Positions 7,047 through 14,679 of a stretch of 36,955 nucleotides of DNA are shown here, one piece after another. The notes under the pieces are model-generated. The model ran no database searches, had not been told where the DNA came from, and saw only the letters and a list, made by a program, of their open reading frames with translations. The position numbers and the translations under genes are program-made. The stretch is from a virus, in IMG/VR virus record IMGVR_UViG_3300042560_001089, positions 1-36,955 of that record, one strand, 5' to 3'. The number at the start of each line of letters is the position of its first letter. Within the stretch, counting starts at the first letter, position 1.

Positions 7047-8507
7047 TTACTCGAAATAGCCGTTGATCGTAATCATGCCGCGAATGACCTGTGAGCCGGT
7101 CGCGGTGCCAATCGGAACGCGGACGATGCCGTTGACGCGCGTACCGGGGGCGACGACCACGGGGGCGTCAAGGTTCACGTTGATTGGCGTTGCCTGCGCG
7201 CCAGCGACCGCGCCGACGATGAACGACTGGATACCGAGCGGGATGCGCCGGAAGGCCCTTGTCGCTGCCGTCAAGCTGTCCGCCGTCGCCAAGTCCGCAG
7301 CCGTGCCGCCGACGCCAAGCGCCCAAAAGAGCGTCGTCGCCGTTGTCGCAACGGCAGCACCCGTGTTTACCGTGTCGATACGAACGCCGCGAATGACGAG
7401 GTTCTTGCCGGGCTGCGTGACTGAACCAGCGGGAACAAGATAGGTGAAGATCACGAAGTCGGTTTCCGCGCCAGCCGGTGCGGCGAACTGGTACAGACCG
7501 CCAAGCGTGGCGAGCGTGTTAGCGCCAGCACCGTTGTTCGCGAGAACGATAGACGCCGGGGCGGCGCTGTTTGTCCACGTCGCGGACTGCGCTGCGGTCG
7601 CACCCGGAGGAATCTGGTGCGCGCCCAGTTCCATTCCGGCCATCTGCGTATCCCAAGGGCGGTTCGTCGCAATATCGCCCATCGAGACGGATACTTCGGC
7701 AATGCGAAGCGACTTGCCCGCCGACGCCGTACCGCTGTTGAACAAGCGGGCGACAAACGGAAGTGCGGGCGAGCGCGTGACGCCGTGGCCGGTGTATGTC
7801 GTGACGGCGGTAAGACGGGCGCGGAAGATACCGTCGATCCAGAATTCAACGTCCTCATCGTTCATCACGATGAGGTATTCGCCGCGCTCGTTGTCGGAAA
7901 TCTTCGTAAGCGCGGGGGTTTCGGTTTCGACGCTGTTGTTATTCAGCACGCCGACTAGATCGCCGTTGAGCTTCCAGCGGAAGAACACGCCATCGGTTGC
8001 CGTCGCCGTCGTTAGCGCGTAGCCAAGCCCGATATCGCATTGCGCGTTCGTGGCGGTCTGGTTTACGCCGATGGCTGCAAAATAGAGATACGTCGGCGCG
8101 GCGTTAATGACCGGGAACGTGCGATAGGTGCGAATGACGACATGGTTGCCCGTCGCGGTCGCAGCCGCCGCGTTAAGCGTCAAAAGGCCGGTGTTCGTGG
8201 ACTGGTCGATTGTCATCGTGGACGTGACGACGCCATAGGCCGACGCATTGATCGGCGTGTACGAGAACACGTCCTGCCACAGCATCGTGTCGATGCCGAC
8301 GCGCTGGCGGAAATCGGCGGAAACGTCAAACTCGCGCCGGATGCCGTTCGCGACGACGGTGCCGGGGTCAACAACGCTCATTGCCGACTGATAGCCAGCC
8401 TCGGCAAGTGTTGCCTCATTCGAGACAACCAGCGCGACTTCGCCGCCAACGCCCGCCTTTGCATCCGGCAACAGACCAGACGCGCCACCACGAAGAACAA
8501 CTGACAT
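7047..8507 (-). CDS. Large beta-rich virion protein, lectin-like domain
   Basis: A 486-aa protein starting at ATG 8507. It is Ala/Thr/Val-rich and has strong beta periodicity. Residues about 180-245 (FFRWKLNGDLVGVLNNNSVETETPAL...NERGEYLIVMNDEDVEFWIDGIFRARL) resemble concanavalin-A-like sandwich domains, in which a 'vefwiDG' turn is common. The C-terminal half is a second beta domain ending in MITINGYFE. It lies between portal and scaffold genes with a short Shine-Dalgarno region and may be a head fibre or large decoration protein that binds glycans. This is inferred from fold-like pattern and position. Confidence 0.68.
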   Translation of the reverse strand: MSVVLRGGASGLLPDAKAGVGGEVALVVSNEATLAEAGYQSAMSVVDPGTVVANGIRREFDVSADFRQRVGIDTMLWQDVFSYTPINASAYGVVTSTMTIDQSTNTGLLTLNAAAATATGNHVVIRTYRTFPVINAAPTYLYFAAIGVNQTATNAQCDIGLGYALTTATATDGVFFRWKLNGDLVGVLNNNSVETETPALTKISDNERGEYLIVMNDEDVEFWIDGIFRARLTAVTTYTGHGVTRSPALPFVARLFNSGTASAGKSLRIAEVSVSMGDIATNRPWDTQMAGMELGAHQIPPGATAAQSATWTNSAAPASIVLANNGAGANTLATLGGLYQFAAPAGAETDFVIFTYLVPAGSVTQPGKNLVIRGVRIDTVNTGAAVATTATTLFWALGVGGTAADLATADSLTAATRAFRRIPLGIQSFIVGAVAGAQATPINVNLDAPVVVAPGTRVNGIVRVPIGTATGSQVIRGMITINGYFE

Positions 8508-8510
8508 GCT

Positions 8511-8876
8511 CTAAAGCCCCGCAGCGTTGAAAGTGTATTGGCCCCACGTTCCATACGGAGCGTGCGCCGTGATTGTGAAACCGACGCCAGCCGTCAATTC
8601 GGTAACGCTGGCCGTGATCTGTTCTAGAAGCGCGTCCTCTACGTCGTGGTCTGCCGTCGCAGCGCCAGGAGAAACGACGATGATCGAGGATGCCGTGACC
8701 CACGTTGCCGCGACACTTACAGACGCATCGCCGTTGCCCTCGGTCGTCCCGAAGTCAACCGTGCCGGATGCCTTTTCAAGTGCGCCGTCGTGCGTGTCGT
8801 TCCAGTTGGACGGCTGGACAATCGTGGTGTCGCCACTGTCCGGTATGGCTGAGACGAACTTATGGGTTACAGACAT
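8511..8876 (-). CDS. Small virion-associated beta protein
   Basis: A 121-aa protein starting at ATG 8876, overlapping the portal stop (TAATG). It opens with VTHKFVSAIPDSGDTTIVQPSNWNDTHD, a motif I recognise from the N-termini of many phage fibre or head-associated proteins. The rest is a Thr/Ala/Val-rich beta segment ending in a hydrophobic tip. It is coupled to the portal gene, so its synthesis probably follows the portal. It may form a trimeric or capsid-bound appendage; the function is unproved. Confidence 0.72.
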   Translation of the reverse strand: MSVTHKFVSAIPDSGDTTIVQPSNWNDTHDGALEKASGTVDFGTTEGNGDASVSVAATWVTASSIIVVSPGAATADHDVEDALLEQITASVTELTAGVGFTITAHAPYGTWGQYTFNAAGL

Positions 8877-11095
8877 TACTGAACCCCGATGGCCCGACCG
8901 TCAGGCCCGCGCACGATCTGCTTGGGCTTCGTCACGACTTCCCGAAGCGCATTCACGGCCTCGATGATTGCCGCCTGCGTCTGTCGGTTGCTCTCGACCG
9001 TGCCGCCCACGATTTCCTTGGTAAGCGATGCGAGGTCCGCGACGGACTGCTTGGCGTCGATCTCGGGCTGGACCACGGCCATTTCCTGTTCGCGCTGCTC
9101 GTGGCGTGCGGACTGGCTGTCTTGGAGCTTGGCACCCTCAATCGCGGCGCGCGTCTCTAGGTCGCGTTCCTTCAGGCCAAGTTCGCGGCTCGATAGCTCA
9201 AGTTCCCGTTCACGGATGGCAAGTTCGCGGTCCTTAAACTGCGCTTCCATCGCAAGGCGCTGCTGTTCAAGTTGCGTCTTGCCTGCGAGGTCTTGGCCCT
9301 GCATCTGCAAGCGGGCCTGTTCGATCTGGCCAGACTGCTGGAGTTCCGCCTGCTTGGCCTGCATATCCATCTGCGCCTTTACCACAGCCGGATCGGGCGG
9401 CGGGGGCTGCGGGGGCGCGTTCTTCTGTTCTTCGATCTTCTGCGTGGTCTGCTGTTCCCACCCGTCAAGCGCATCTTCGGCCTGCTTGCCGAGTTTGAAC
9501 GGACGCGCAAGACCCATGAATAGTTTAATCGCCACGTCCGGGGGCATCGCACCCGACTGGATGACGGGGCCGATAGCCTGGAAGAACGTTCCCGCACCTT
9601 GGATGAACTGCCCGGCCTGCTGTTGCGCCTTCTGCACGTCGGCCTGAATGGTCGAGTCCGTCTCGATATCAATCCGGTAGGAGCGCACGATATCGGAGCG
9701 AAGGATCTGCTCCATCTCCGGCGTGACCTGTACGCCCGTCATGTTCGACAGGGTTTCAGGGCTGAACCGTGTAGCGATGATCTCCGCCTTGATTCGGAAC
9801 AGGTCACGGACGTAGCGTTGAACGTCGGCCTGCTGCGCCTGAAGTCGGAGGCTTCCCCACTGGGATTTAAGCTGCTGTGCCCCAAGCGTCTCGCCTGCGT
9901 CGGTCTGACCGCGCATAACGTCCGCAACGCCCGTAATCTCGAAGATGACCGCCTTGATCTGTTCTCGGGCGAGGTAGAGTTCCTTAACAACCCCGATGAT
10001 GGCATCGAGCGGCCACTGCCAGACGGCGTTATCAAGCCCACCCTGTAGGAACGCCTGGATGTTGTCGGACGGGACATACTCGCCGTCCTTCGCGTCCTTG
10101 ACGAGCGAGAACGCATCCGACAGGTCGGAGGCATACACGCCACGGGCCTTGAGAACCTTCGTCAGCGCGGTAATGCGTCGCGTGATGATATCGAGTTCTT
10201 CGGCCTGATCCTTGTAAAGCCGGTACGGCTCAATCGGCGTCTGTGTGTCCGGGGTTTCCACAGCCAGCATGGGGCGCGGAACGTCGAAGAAGCCTTCCAG
10301 CTTCAGAATGTCGGACTCTTTCTTGAGCGGAGCCTGCTTGTACGAAGGCGCAATAAAAAGAATTTCTCGCGCTTCCTTGTCCCAAATCTCCCACACCATA
10401 AGACGCTTGAACACGTCCGGGGCGCGGTTGTCGTCATCGTCCTTGTTGGACTTACCGTCTACGCGGCTGTCGAGCGGGATCGTTGCGCCAATCTGCTCGT
10501 TTAACCCGATGACCTGTTCGCGGGTTAGATAATGACGGTAGGCAATCCAAGGTGTCTTAGACCAGATGCGCGCAGGACCGATGCGGAAGTCCGCCCAATC
10601 CACCGGTTCACAGACGACGGCCTCATAGACCACGTTGTTTTCGGTGTCGAATTTCGGCTCGTACCGAACACGAGTAACAGCACGCCCCGGCAACAGCCGA
10701 TCCTTGACCGCCGCGCGCATTGTGCCGTCGAAGTCGTAGGTATCGACCGAGTACGACAGCGCCCGCTCAATGACCTGCGAGACTTGCTTATCCAGCGGGT
10801 TGCCCGACATATACCGGGGGCGAACGTCGGGGATCGGGACTGAGTTGTAGAGCGCGGGGGCGAGCGTCTCGGTATTGGCGTACAGGATGTTGTACGCCTT
10901 GTCTTTGCGTTCGGCGTGCTTGGAATCCCGATACGTGTCGATGCTCGATTGGGCAGCCTTGCGCCAATCTTCCTCGGTGCGCGACGACAGGTCGAGCGCT
11001 TCAAGCCAGAGCTTGACCAGCCCTTCCTCGCCCGGCCCAGCGTCCTTGCGGGTATCGAATACCGCGCCGGATTCTGTCGTGTCGTCAGCGGCCAT
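8876..11095 (-). CDS. Portal protein
   Basis: A 739-aa protein starting at ATG 11095. The first 500 residues carry features of podovirus portals: YNILYANTETLAPALYNSVPIPDVRPRY near the N-terminus, VTRVRYEPKFD, KTPWIAYRHYLTREQVIGL, and ELYLAREQIKAVIFEITGVADVMRG around residues 365-390. After about residue 545 the sequence becomes a long Gln/Glu/Lys-rich helical region (QMDMQAKQAELQQSGQIEQA and repeats of QRLAMEAQ type), likely the barrel or internal crown. The length fits the larger portal class. It would form the dodecameric DNA channel at one capsid vertex and dock the terminase encoded upstream. Confidence 0.88.
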   Translation of the reverse strand: MAADDTTESGAVFDTRKDAGPGEEGLVKLWLEALDLSSRTEEDWRKAAQSSIDTYRDSKHAERKDKAYNILYANTETLAPALYNSVPIPDVRPRYMSGNPLDKQVSQVIERALSYSVDTYDFDGTMRAAVKDRLLPGRAVTRVRYEPKFDTENNVVYEAVVCEPVDWADFRIGPARIWSKTPWIAYRHYLTREQVIGLNEQIGATIPLDSRVDGKSNKDDDDNRAPDVFKRLMVWEIWDKEAREILFIAPSYKQAPLKKESDILKLEGFFDVPRPMLAVETPDTQTPIEPYRLYKDQAEELDIITRRITALTKVLKARGVYASDLSDAFSLVKDAKDGEYVPSDNIQAFLQGGLDNAVWQWPLDAIIGVVKELYLAREQIKAVIFEITGVADVMRGQTDAGETLGAQQLKSQWGSLRLQAQQADVQRYVRDLFRIKAEIIATRFSPETLSNMTGVQVTPEMEQILRSDIVRSYRIDIETDSTIQADVQKAQQQAGQFIQGAGTFFQAIGPVIQSGAMPPDVAIKLFMGLARPFKLGKQAEDALDGWEQQTTQKIEEQKNAPPQPPPPDPAVVKAQMDMQAKQAELQQSGQIEQARLQMQGQDLAGKTQLEQQRLAMEAQFKDRELAIRERELELSSRELGLKERDLETRAAIEGAKLQDSQSARHEQREQEMAVVQPEIDAKQSVADLASLTKEIVGGTVESNRQTQAAIIEAVNALREVVTKPKQIVRGPDGRAIGVQ

Positions 11096-11202
11096 TAGGC
11101 TGTCACCGCGTACAGTTCACGATAGGGCGACCACATGGGGCAAAAGCGCACGGCACCCGTCGGCGTCATGTACGCCCAAATCGGAGGCTGCCAGATACGC
11201 AC
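11095..11202 (-). CDS. Small coupled protein, 35 aa
   Basis: GTG start at 11202, 3 nt after the stop of the upstream gene, with AGG upstream. The TAA at 11097-11095 shares its last base with the portal ATG (TAATG). The product starts RIWQPPIWAYMTPTGAVRF and ends PYRELYAVTA. It fills the gap between the 101-aa gene and the portal precisely. Comparable tiny aromatic peptides precede portal genes in other phages, but I cannot name a family. Confidence 0.58.
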   Translation of the reverse strand: MRIWQPPIWAYMTPTGAVRFCPMWSPYRELYAVTA

Positions 11203-11205
11203 TTG

Positions 11206-11511
11206 TTAGACCTGGCCCCGACGGATCGGCGCGAAGTTCACCGTGGTGGGACCAGCCGCAGACCCGATAGCCGCAACGTGCGTGACCAATTCATTCGCGG
11301 GGAGATACGCCACGCCAAGCGGGGGAAGCACCACGTCGGTCGTCAGCACCGCAGTCTGCGCGCCCGTGCCGATGCGAACGCCCACATGCAGGGTCGCGGA
11401 CGTGTTCGCCACGCGCACCACATCGCAGCCCGTGCAAGTGATCGTGCCGCCGACACTCGATGCCGTGGCCGCGACGTTCACCGCCGTGCCGGGTACAACT
11501 GCGTCAATCAT
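11206..11511 (-). CDS. Hypothetical beta-rich protein between terminase and portal
   Basis: A 101-aa protein starting at ATG 11511, 2 nt after the terminase stop; TTG at 11517 is an alternative. It is Ala/Val/Thr-rich with one CTGC pair (around residue 26) and alternating hydrophobic residues, which suggests an all-beta fold. No signal peptide or membrane segment is visible. Its position suggests a minor capsid or head-decoration part, but I do not recognise it. Confidence 0.68.
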   Translation of the reverse strand: MIDAVVPGTAVNVAATASSVGGTITCTGCDVVRVANTSATLHVGVRIGTGAQTAVLTTDVVLPPLGVAYLPANELVTHVAAIGSAAGPTTVNFAPIRRGQV

Positions 11512-11513
11512 TA

Positions 11514-12854
11514 TCAATCCTCAGCTTGTCTGGAGCGCTCTTTGCGCTTGATGATTTCGCTAAACGTCAGGCCCGAGGTGATTGAGCCGTCCTGCTTGGC
11601 GATAAAGTCGTAGACTGGTTTCGGTGCCACTGGATCGGCGCGCAACTCACGCCATGCCATCGCCATGTAACGGGCCGCGTCTGCCGTGTGGCTCGTCCAG
11701 TCGTGTCTAGGACGATCCTTGAAGGTCTTTAACTTCTCGTCGTATTCGGTCCGGTATTGCCGTAGAGCTTCGATGCCCTCACGGCACCGCACCGCATCCC
11801 ACCTAGACCGCGGCATGGACACGCGAAGGGCGTTGATACCGTCCATCACGTCGTTCTGCCGCAGGACATTGGGGAACGCGCCCGTCAATTCCTTGAGCGT
11901 TTCAACCCGCGTCCGACCCGTGCCTAAGTCTCGGGCCATCGCATCATGCGGAACGTAGTGCTTGGCGTACTTGTAAGGCTTGGACTGTAGGACCGCCGCG
12001 TAGTGCTGTAGCCCGTGGCCGTGGGCCTCGTAGTGGTCGATTACATGTAACTCTGGCCCGACAACCTGGAAGAACCAGATGGCCGTAGCGTCGCCTATGC
12101 CCAAGTCCCAAGCGGTGTAGACCGAAACAGCGGGATCATACGGAACGTCTGCGATGCGGCCCTGCTTATCGAGGTCCGCTAGTTCCTTGCCGTAGAACGA
12201 CCCGAGAATTGCGGCATCGAATGAACACTCAAACTCGCCTTGATACTGTTCGGGCGTCATTTCAGCGCGGGCGGCGTCAAGTTCCGACTGAGCAAGCAAA
12301 CCAGTCTCGGACGCCCTCAGAACCGCGCTATACCAATCGCTGTCGGCCTTCGATCTTTCGTACACATCCCAAAAGGCGTTGCGGCCCTTTGGCGTACCAA
12401 TGAACACCGCCCAACCCTGCCGGTCGGCTAGTGCCGGTCGTATGACCGCACCCCATGCCGCAGGGGGCATGTCGGCGTATTCATCGAGGATTACGCCGTC
12501 TAGGTAAATGCCGCGCAGTCGGTCGTAGTTATCGGCACCGTAAAGTCTGATTCGCCTGTCGCCCGGTAGATCAACCCGCAACTCGGCTTCGTTAAACGCC
12601 GTACCGGGGATATCCCGCGTCATGCGCTTGACGTAACCCCAAGCTACGTCCTTCGCCTGCACGAACAACGGCGCGATGTATGCGAACCGTGGGCTAGGCT
12701 TATCGCACCGTAGCGCCGCGTCGATCAGGTCAGCGACACAAGCAACCGTCTTACCAGCGCGTCTGTGTGCGACAAGGCAGGCCCAACGCTCGCGGCGTTC
12801 GTGGAACGGTATGAACTGGTCGCGGGGTCTGTAGCCTAGGTCAACCGTTGGCAC
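11514..12854 (-). CDS. Terminase large subunit
   Basis: A 446-aa packaging motor protein. The Walker A motif is AHRRAGKT (residues 29-36), and the Walker B with catalytic acid is GVILDE (120-125). A coupling motif is suggested by FIGTPKGRN. The C-terminal RNase-H-like nuclease shows TAWDLGIGDA (about 246-255) with the first metal-binding Asp and a final acidic motif HTADAARYM near residue 400. Length and motif order are normal. The start overlaps the putative small terminase gene by 14 nt. It cuts concatemers and drives DNA into the capsid through the portal encoded two genes downstream. Confidence 0.93.
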   Translation of the reverse strand: MPTVDLGYRPRDQFIPFHERRERWACLVAHRRAGKTVACVADLIDAALRCDKPSPRFAYIAPLFVQAKDVAWGYVKRMTRDIPGTAFNEAELRVDLPGDRRIRLYGADNYDRLRGIYLDGVILDEYADMPPAAWGAVIRPALADRQGWAVFIGTPKGRNAFWDVYERSKADSDWYSAVLRASETGLLAQSELDAARAEMTPEQYQGEFECSFDAAILGSFYGKELADLDKQGRIADVPYDPAVSVYTAWDLGIGDATAIWFFQVVGPELHVIDHYEAHGHGLQHYAAVLQSKPYKYAKHYVPHDAMARDLGTGRTRVETLKELTGAFPNVLRQNDVMDGINALRVSMPRSRWDAVRCREGIEALRQYRTEYDEKLKTFKDRPRHDWTSHTADAARYMAMAWRELRADPVAPKPVYDFIAKQDGSITSGLTFSEIIKRKERSRQAED

Positions 12855-13089
12855 GCGGCACGCCGCTGATCACTTTCAGAATGGTCTCCGGCGTTCCACC
12901 ATCAGCGCCAACCTGCGCGGCCAAATCAGGAATCGCCTTCTTGAGCAGGCCGAGTGCTGCCGTCACCTGCGAGGGGACCATATCAACCTTGCCATCTATA
13001 TGGCCTTGCAAGCGATTTATAATCTGGGTGGTTCTGATTTTCTCGCGCGCTTCGGCAATGTTCATCGCGTTGCGCTTGGTCGCTGCCAT
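12841..13089 (-). CDS. Putative terminase small subunit
   Basis: An 82-aa protein starting at ATG 13089. The sequence AREKIRTTQIINRLQGHIDGK...MVPSQVTAALGLLKKAIPDLAAQV is a pattern common in short proteins immediately upstream of phage large terminase genes. The predicted helical pair could bind DNA or oligomerise. It is shorter than classical TerS proteins (usually over 130 aa), lacks an obvious C-terminal region and might need a partner. The 14-nt overlap with the large subunit gene supports coordinated translation. Confidence 0.6.
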   Translation of the reverse strand: MAATKRNAMNIAEAREKIRTTQIINRLQGHIDGKVDMVPSQVTAALGLLKKAIPDLAAQVGADGGTPETILKVISGVPRANG

Positions 13090-13103
13090 TTCACGTTAAC
13101 CGG

Positions 13104-13139
13104 TCAGCACTTGCGACCGCCGCCCTTTTTCTTTTTCAT
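13104..13139 (-). CDS. Possible 11-aa basic peptide
   Basis: The peptide MKKKKGGGRKC is encoded between ATG 13139 and TGA 13104, with GAGGG 6 nt before the start. Tiny Lys/Gly/Cys-rich peptides at the head of packaging operons occur in other phages. It might be a leader for the small terminase gene or chance coding. Length gives no statistical support. Confidence 0.3.
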   Translation of the reverse strand: MKKKKGGGRKC

Positions 13140-13151
13140 GATGCCCTCACA

Positions 13152-13165
13152 AAATAAATTTATTT
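13152..13165. promoter_or_regulatory. AT-only perfect palindrome upstream of the late genes
   Basis: AAATAAATTTATTT is a perfect 14-bp inverted repeat made only of A and T in otherwise GC-rich DNA. It sits just after the terminator and about 75 bp before the small terminase start. It could be an operator for a late activator or part of a promoter. Confidence 0.4.
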
Positions 13166-13170
13166 CAGCA

Positions 13171-13204
13171 AAGAAAAGCCCCGCAGCCTGTTACAGCGCG
13201 GGGC
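13171..13204 (-). terminator. Rho-independent terminator closing the replication block
   Basis: On the - strand GCCCCGC (13204-13198) pairs with GCGGGGC (13184-13178), and TTTTCTTT follows. An inner CTG/CAG pairing can extend the hairpin. It lies about 110 nt after the DUF6362-like gene and before the terminase genes, so it may separate middle from late transcription. Confidence 0.78.
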
Positions 13205-13311
13205 CAAGTTTGACAGGGAGGAGAAACACCACGACGCGGAATGATCCAGCGTCACACGAACTATGCCATGCAAATCGAGCCGCACGTCGGTTCATGATGC
13301 CTTGGCATTGC

Positions 13312-13716
13312 CTAGGCAGCTTTCTTGGCGCACCAGATAAACACGGCGAGGGTCAATAGCGCTTCCTCGTGACGCTTGCGGGCGGTCTCACGCGATACGC
13401 CCAAGTGCTGCGCCATGATCTTCCAGCCTAGCCGTGTGCCGCGGCCCCAAAGCAAGTAACGGGCTTCTGCGGGGTCTTCAAAGGGTGCCTCGAATATCCA
13501 CACCAGGAGCGCGTCGAGCCGATCGATCTGATCCGCGCTTGGGGTGAACCTCGGCATGGCTACTTTGTCGTACCCGTAGGCCTCGATCTGCTCGCGCACG
13601 ACTTCCGGCATCCCCGAGCGGAGTTGCATCGGTCTGGTCTGTCCCACGGGTAGATTCCGCAAGGTCCGGACTGCCTCGCAGATTAGAAGCTCTAGCGTCT
13701 GTCGATAGTCAGTCAC
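13312..13716 (-). CDS. DUF6362-like helix-turn-helix protein
   Basis: A 134-aa protein. The start is GTG 13716, with GGAGG 8 nt upstream; a longer in-frame ORF to 13806 lacks such a site and overlaps the upstream gene. The C-terminal third (ARYLLWGRGTRLGWKIMAQHLGVSRETARKRHEEALLTLA) looks like a sigma-region-4 or resolvase-type helix-turn-helix, with a preceding acidic helix. The pattern matches DUF6362 phage proteins as I remember them. As the last gene before a terminator and the late operon, it is a candidate late-gene regulator or a DNA-binding packaging factor. Confidence 0.7.
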   Translation of the reverse strand: MTDYRQTLELLICEAVRTLRNLPVGQTRPMQLRSGMPEVVREQIEAYGYDKVAMPRFTPSADQIDRLDALLVWIFEAPFEDPAEARYLLWGRGTRLGWKIMAQHLGVSRETARKRHEEALLTLAVFIWCAKKAA

Positions 13717-13745
13717 GGTTGGCCTCCGAAGAAAAATATTTGTTG

Positions 13746-13931
13746 TTAACCTTTGCGGACCCCGTATTGGCGGTTCGCGATGTTCGTCACGATCTGGCGT
13801 TCCCAATCGTCCGATAGCCTGTCCACGTGTATGCAGGCCACGCCGTCAAACTGCCACGCTCTACGGCGGAACTCGTCCAATTCCCATTCCGGGGTTTGGG
13901 GACGGCCCGTGTTCGGCCAAGAGGACTTCAC
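13746..13931 (-). CDS. Small protein, 61 aa, GTGA-coupled
   Basis: GTG at 13931 overlaps the upstream TGA (GTGA), preceded by GGGGG. The product begins MKSSWPNTGRPQTPEWELDE (GTG read as Met) and contains RAWQFDGVACIHVDRLSDDWERQIVTNIANRQYG. The longer in-frame ORF to 14039 would run through the upstream gene. There is no recognised family. It reuses the same junction sequence as the gene upstream. Confidence 0.65.
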   Translation of the reverse strand: MKSSWPNTGRPQTPEWELDEFRRRAWQFDGVACIHVDRLSDDWERQIVTNIANRQYGVRKG

Positions 13932-13947
13932 GCCACTTCCCCCTTCT
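13928..13947. repeat. Junction repeat copy 1 (tcacgccacttcccccttct)
   Basis: A 20-nt sequence identical to 14095-14114. On the - strand it encodes the end of one gene (KGEVA then stop), supplies the GGGGG ribosome site and provides the GTGA stop/start overlap for the next gene. Confidence 0.85.
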
Positions 13948-14095
13948 TCAACCGTGCTCGCGCCTCGGCCGCGTATCGGGTTGCGCTTTCCGTCCACGCA
14001 GCGCGCTCCGCACGATGACGCGCTTCCATGTTGCGCCACTCCTGCTGCATTTCCTCGGGCAGGTCGATCATCGGTTCATCGTCGTACATAAACAT
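13928..14095 (-). CDS. Small acidic/helical protein, 55 aa
   Basis: ATG at 14095 (TGATG with the upstream stop) or GTG at 14098 (GTGA), with GGGGG upstream in either case. The product reads MFMYDDEPMIDLPEEMQQEW, then a charged helix RNMEARHRAERAAWTESATRYAAEARARLKKGEVA. The C-terminal KGEVA is identical in DNA to the end of the gene upstream, because both contain the repeated junction. The function is unknown. Confidence 0.65.
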   Translation of the reverse strand: MFMYDDEPMIDLPEEMQQEWRNMEARHRAERAAWTESATRYAAEARARLKKGEVA

Positions 14096-14114
14096 CACGC
14101 CACTTCCCCCTTCT
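14095..14114. repeat. Junction repeat copy 2
   Basis: A second copy of the 20-nt junction at 13928-13947, 167 bp away in direct orientation. It again spans a KGEVA-stop end, the Shine-Dalgarno sequence and the next start codon. Confidence 0.85.
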
Positions 14115-14679
14115 GTCCGATGCCCGCCTTGAACTTCTCCCAATCGGCCATTGCGGATTTGAACGCGGGATTTTCCACGCGGTCTCGGGCTTCCTTCTGG
14201 CGTGGGGTCTCGATCTTCGCCGCCGCAACCCGCGATGCCTGGAATCTGATTTCCCGCGTGCGCGCCGTGATCTCGTCAAACATCGTGGAAAGTTCCGCGA
14301 CGGACGGGAACCACTTGAAGCGGGCGGCGGCGTTTTTCAGCGAGTTTTTCGTGAAGCACATGGGCGGCGCATCGATGATCGCCACATAGCCCGCAATCCG
14401 CGTGCGCGCGTCTTCCAGCGGCATGTTGCCCGCGACCAACGGACCCAGCGCCCCAAGCCACCTCGTCACTGTATCGCGCTCTGCGGGGCGAAGAGAGGCA
14501 TTGCACGAGGCAAGCAGCCTTTCAGCCTCTTCGCGCACGCCCGGCGTCACCGGCAATCCGATCCGGTGTTCAGGCGGCTTCGTCAAGTCCTCCGCCACCG
14601 CGCGCAATGTCTTCGATGGCTCCGGAACGGATAAGCTCAGCGAAACCGTTTCCGCCCGTTGTGCGATGCTGTTGCCCAC
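14095..14679 (-). CDS. Putative lambda P-like helicase loader
   Basis: A 194-aa protein with GTG start 14679 preceded by AGGGG. The core (residues about 40-135: GVREEAERLLASCNASL...WLGALGPLVAGNMPLEDARTRIAGYVAIIDAPPMCFTKNSLKNAAARFKWFPSVAELSTMFDEI) has the helical pattern of replication-associated proteins that follow O-like genes in alphaproteobacterial phages. The KWFPSVAEL segment is typical. The C-terminus is a charged helix. It overlaps the upstream O-like gene by 110 nt in another frame, which is long; a shorter start could exist, but no ATG with a ribosome site was seen. Helicase loading is inferred from position. Confidence 0.6.
   Translation of the reverse strand: MGNSIAQRAETVSLSLSVPEPSKTLRAVAEDLTKPPEHRIGLPVTPGVREEAERLLASCNASLRPAERDTVTRWLGALGPLVAGNMPLEDARTRIAGYVAIIDAPPMCFTKNSLKNAAARFKWFPSVAELSTMFDEITARTREIRFQASRVAAAKIETPRQKEARDRVENPAFKSAMADWEKFKAGIGQKGEVA

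Larger units (their letters stand above)
13107..13311. other. Noncoding gap between replication and late blocks
   Basis: Apart from the possible 11-aa ORF this 205-bp stretch holds no convincing gene. It carries a terminator (13171-13204) followed, in the direction of - transcription, by a 14-bp AT palindrome AAATAAATTTATTT (13152-13165). That arrangement suggests the end of the replication operon and start of late transcription, although no clear -35/-10 pair is visible. Confidence 0.5.

Noticed and set aside
8889-9647. A 252-aa + frame rich in Ser, Cys and Arg opposite the portal C-terminus
   Set aside because: It is antisense to Gln/Ala-rich codons of the portal; no start site or family resemblance.
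13205-13311. Possible tRNA because of a ggttca element
   Set aside because: No acceptor stem or cloverleaf could be formed around it.
13733-13746. Shared 14-mer gaaaaatatttgtt here and near 27671
   Set aside because: The second copy is in the endolysin codons for Asn-Lys-Tyr-Phe-Ser; a match of this length in AT-rich words is probably chance.
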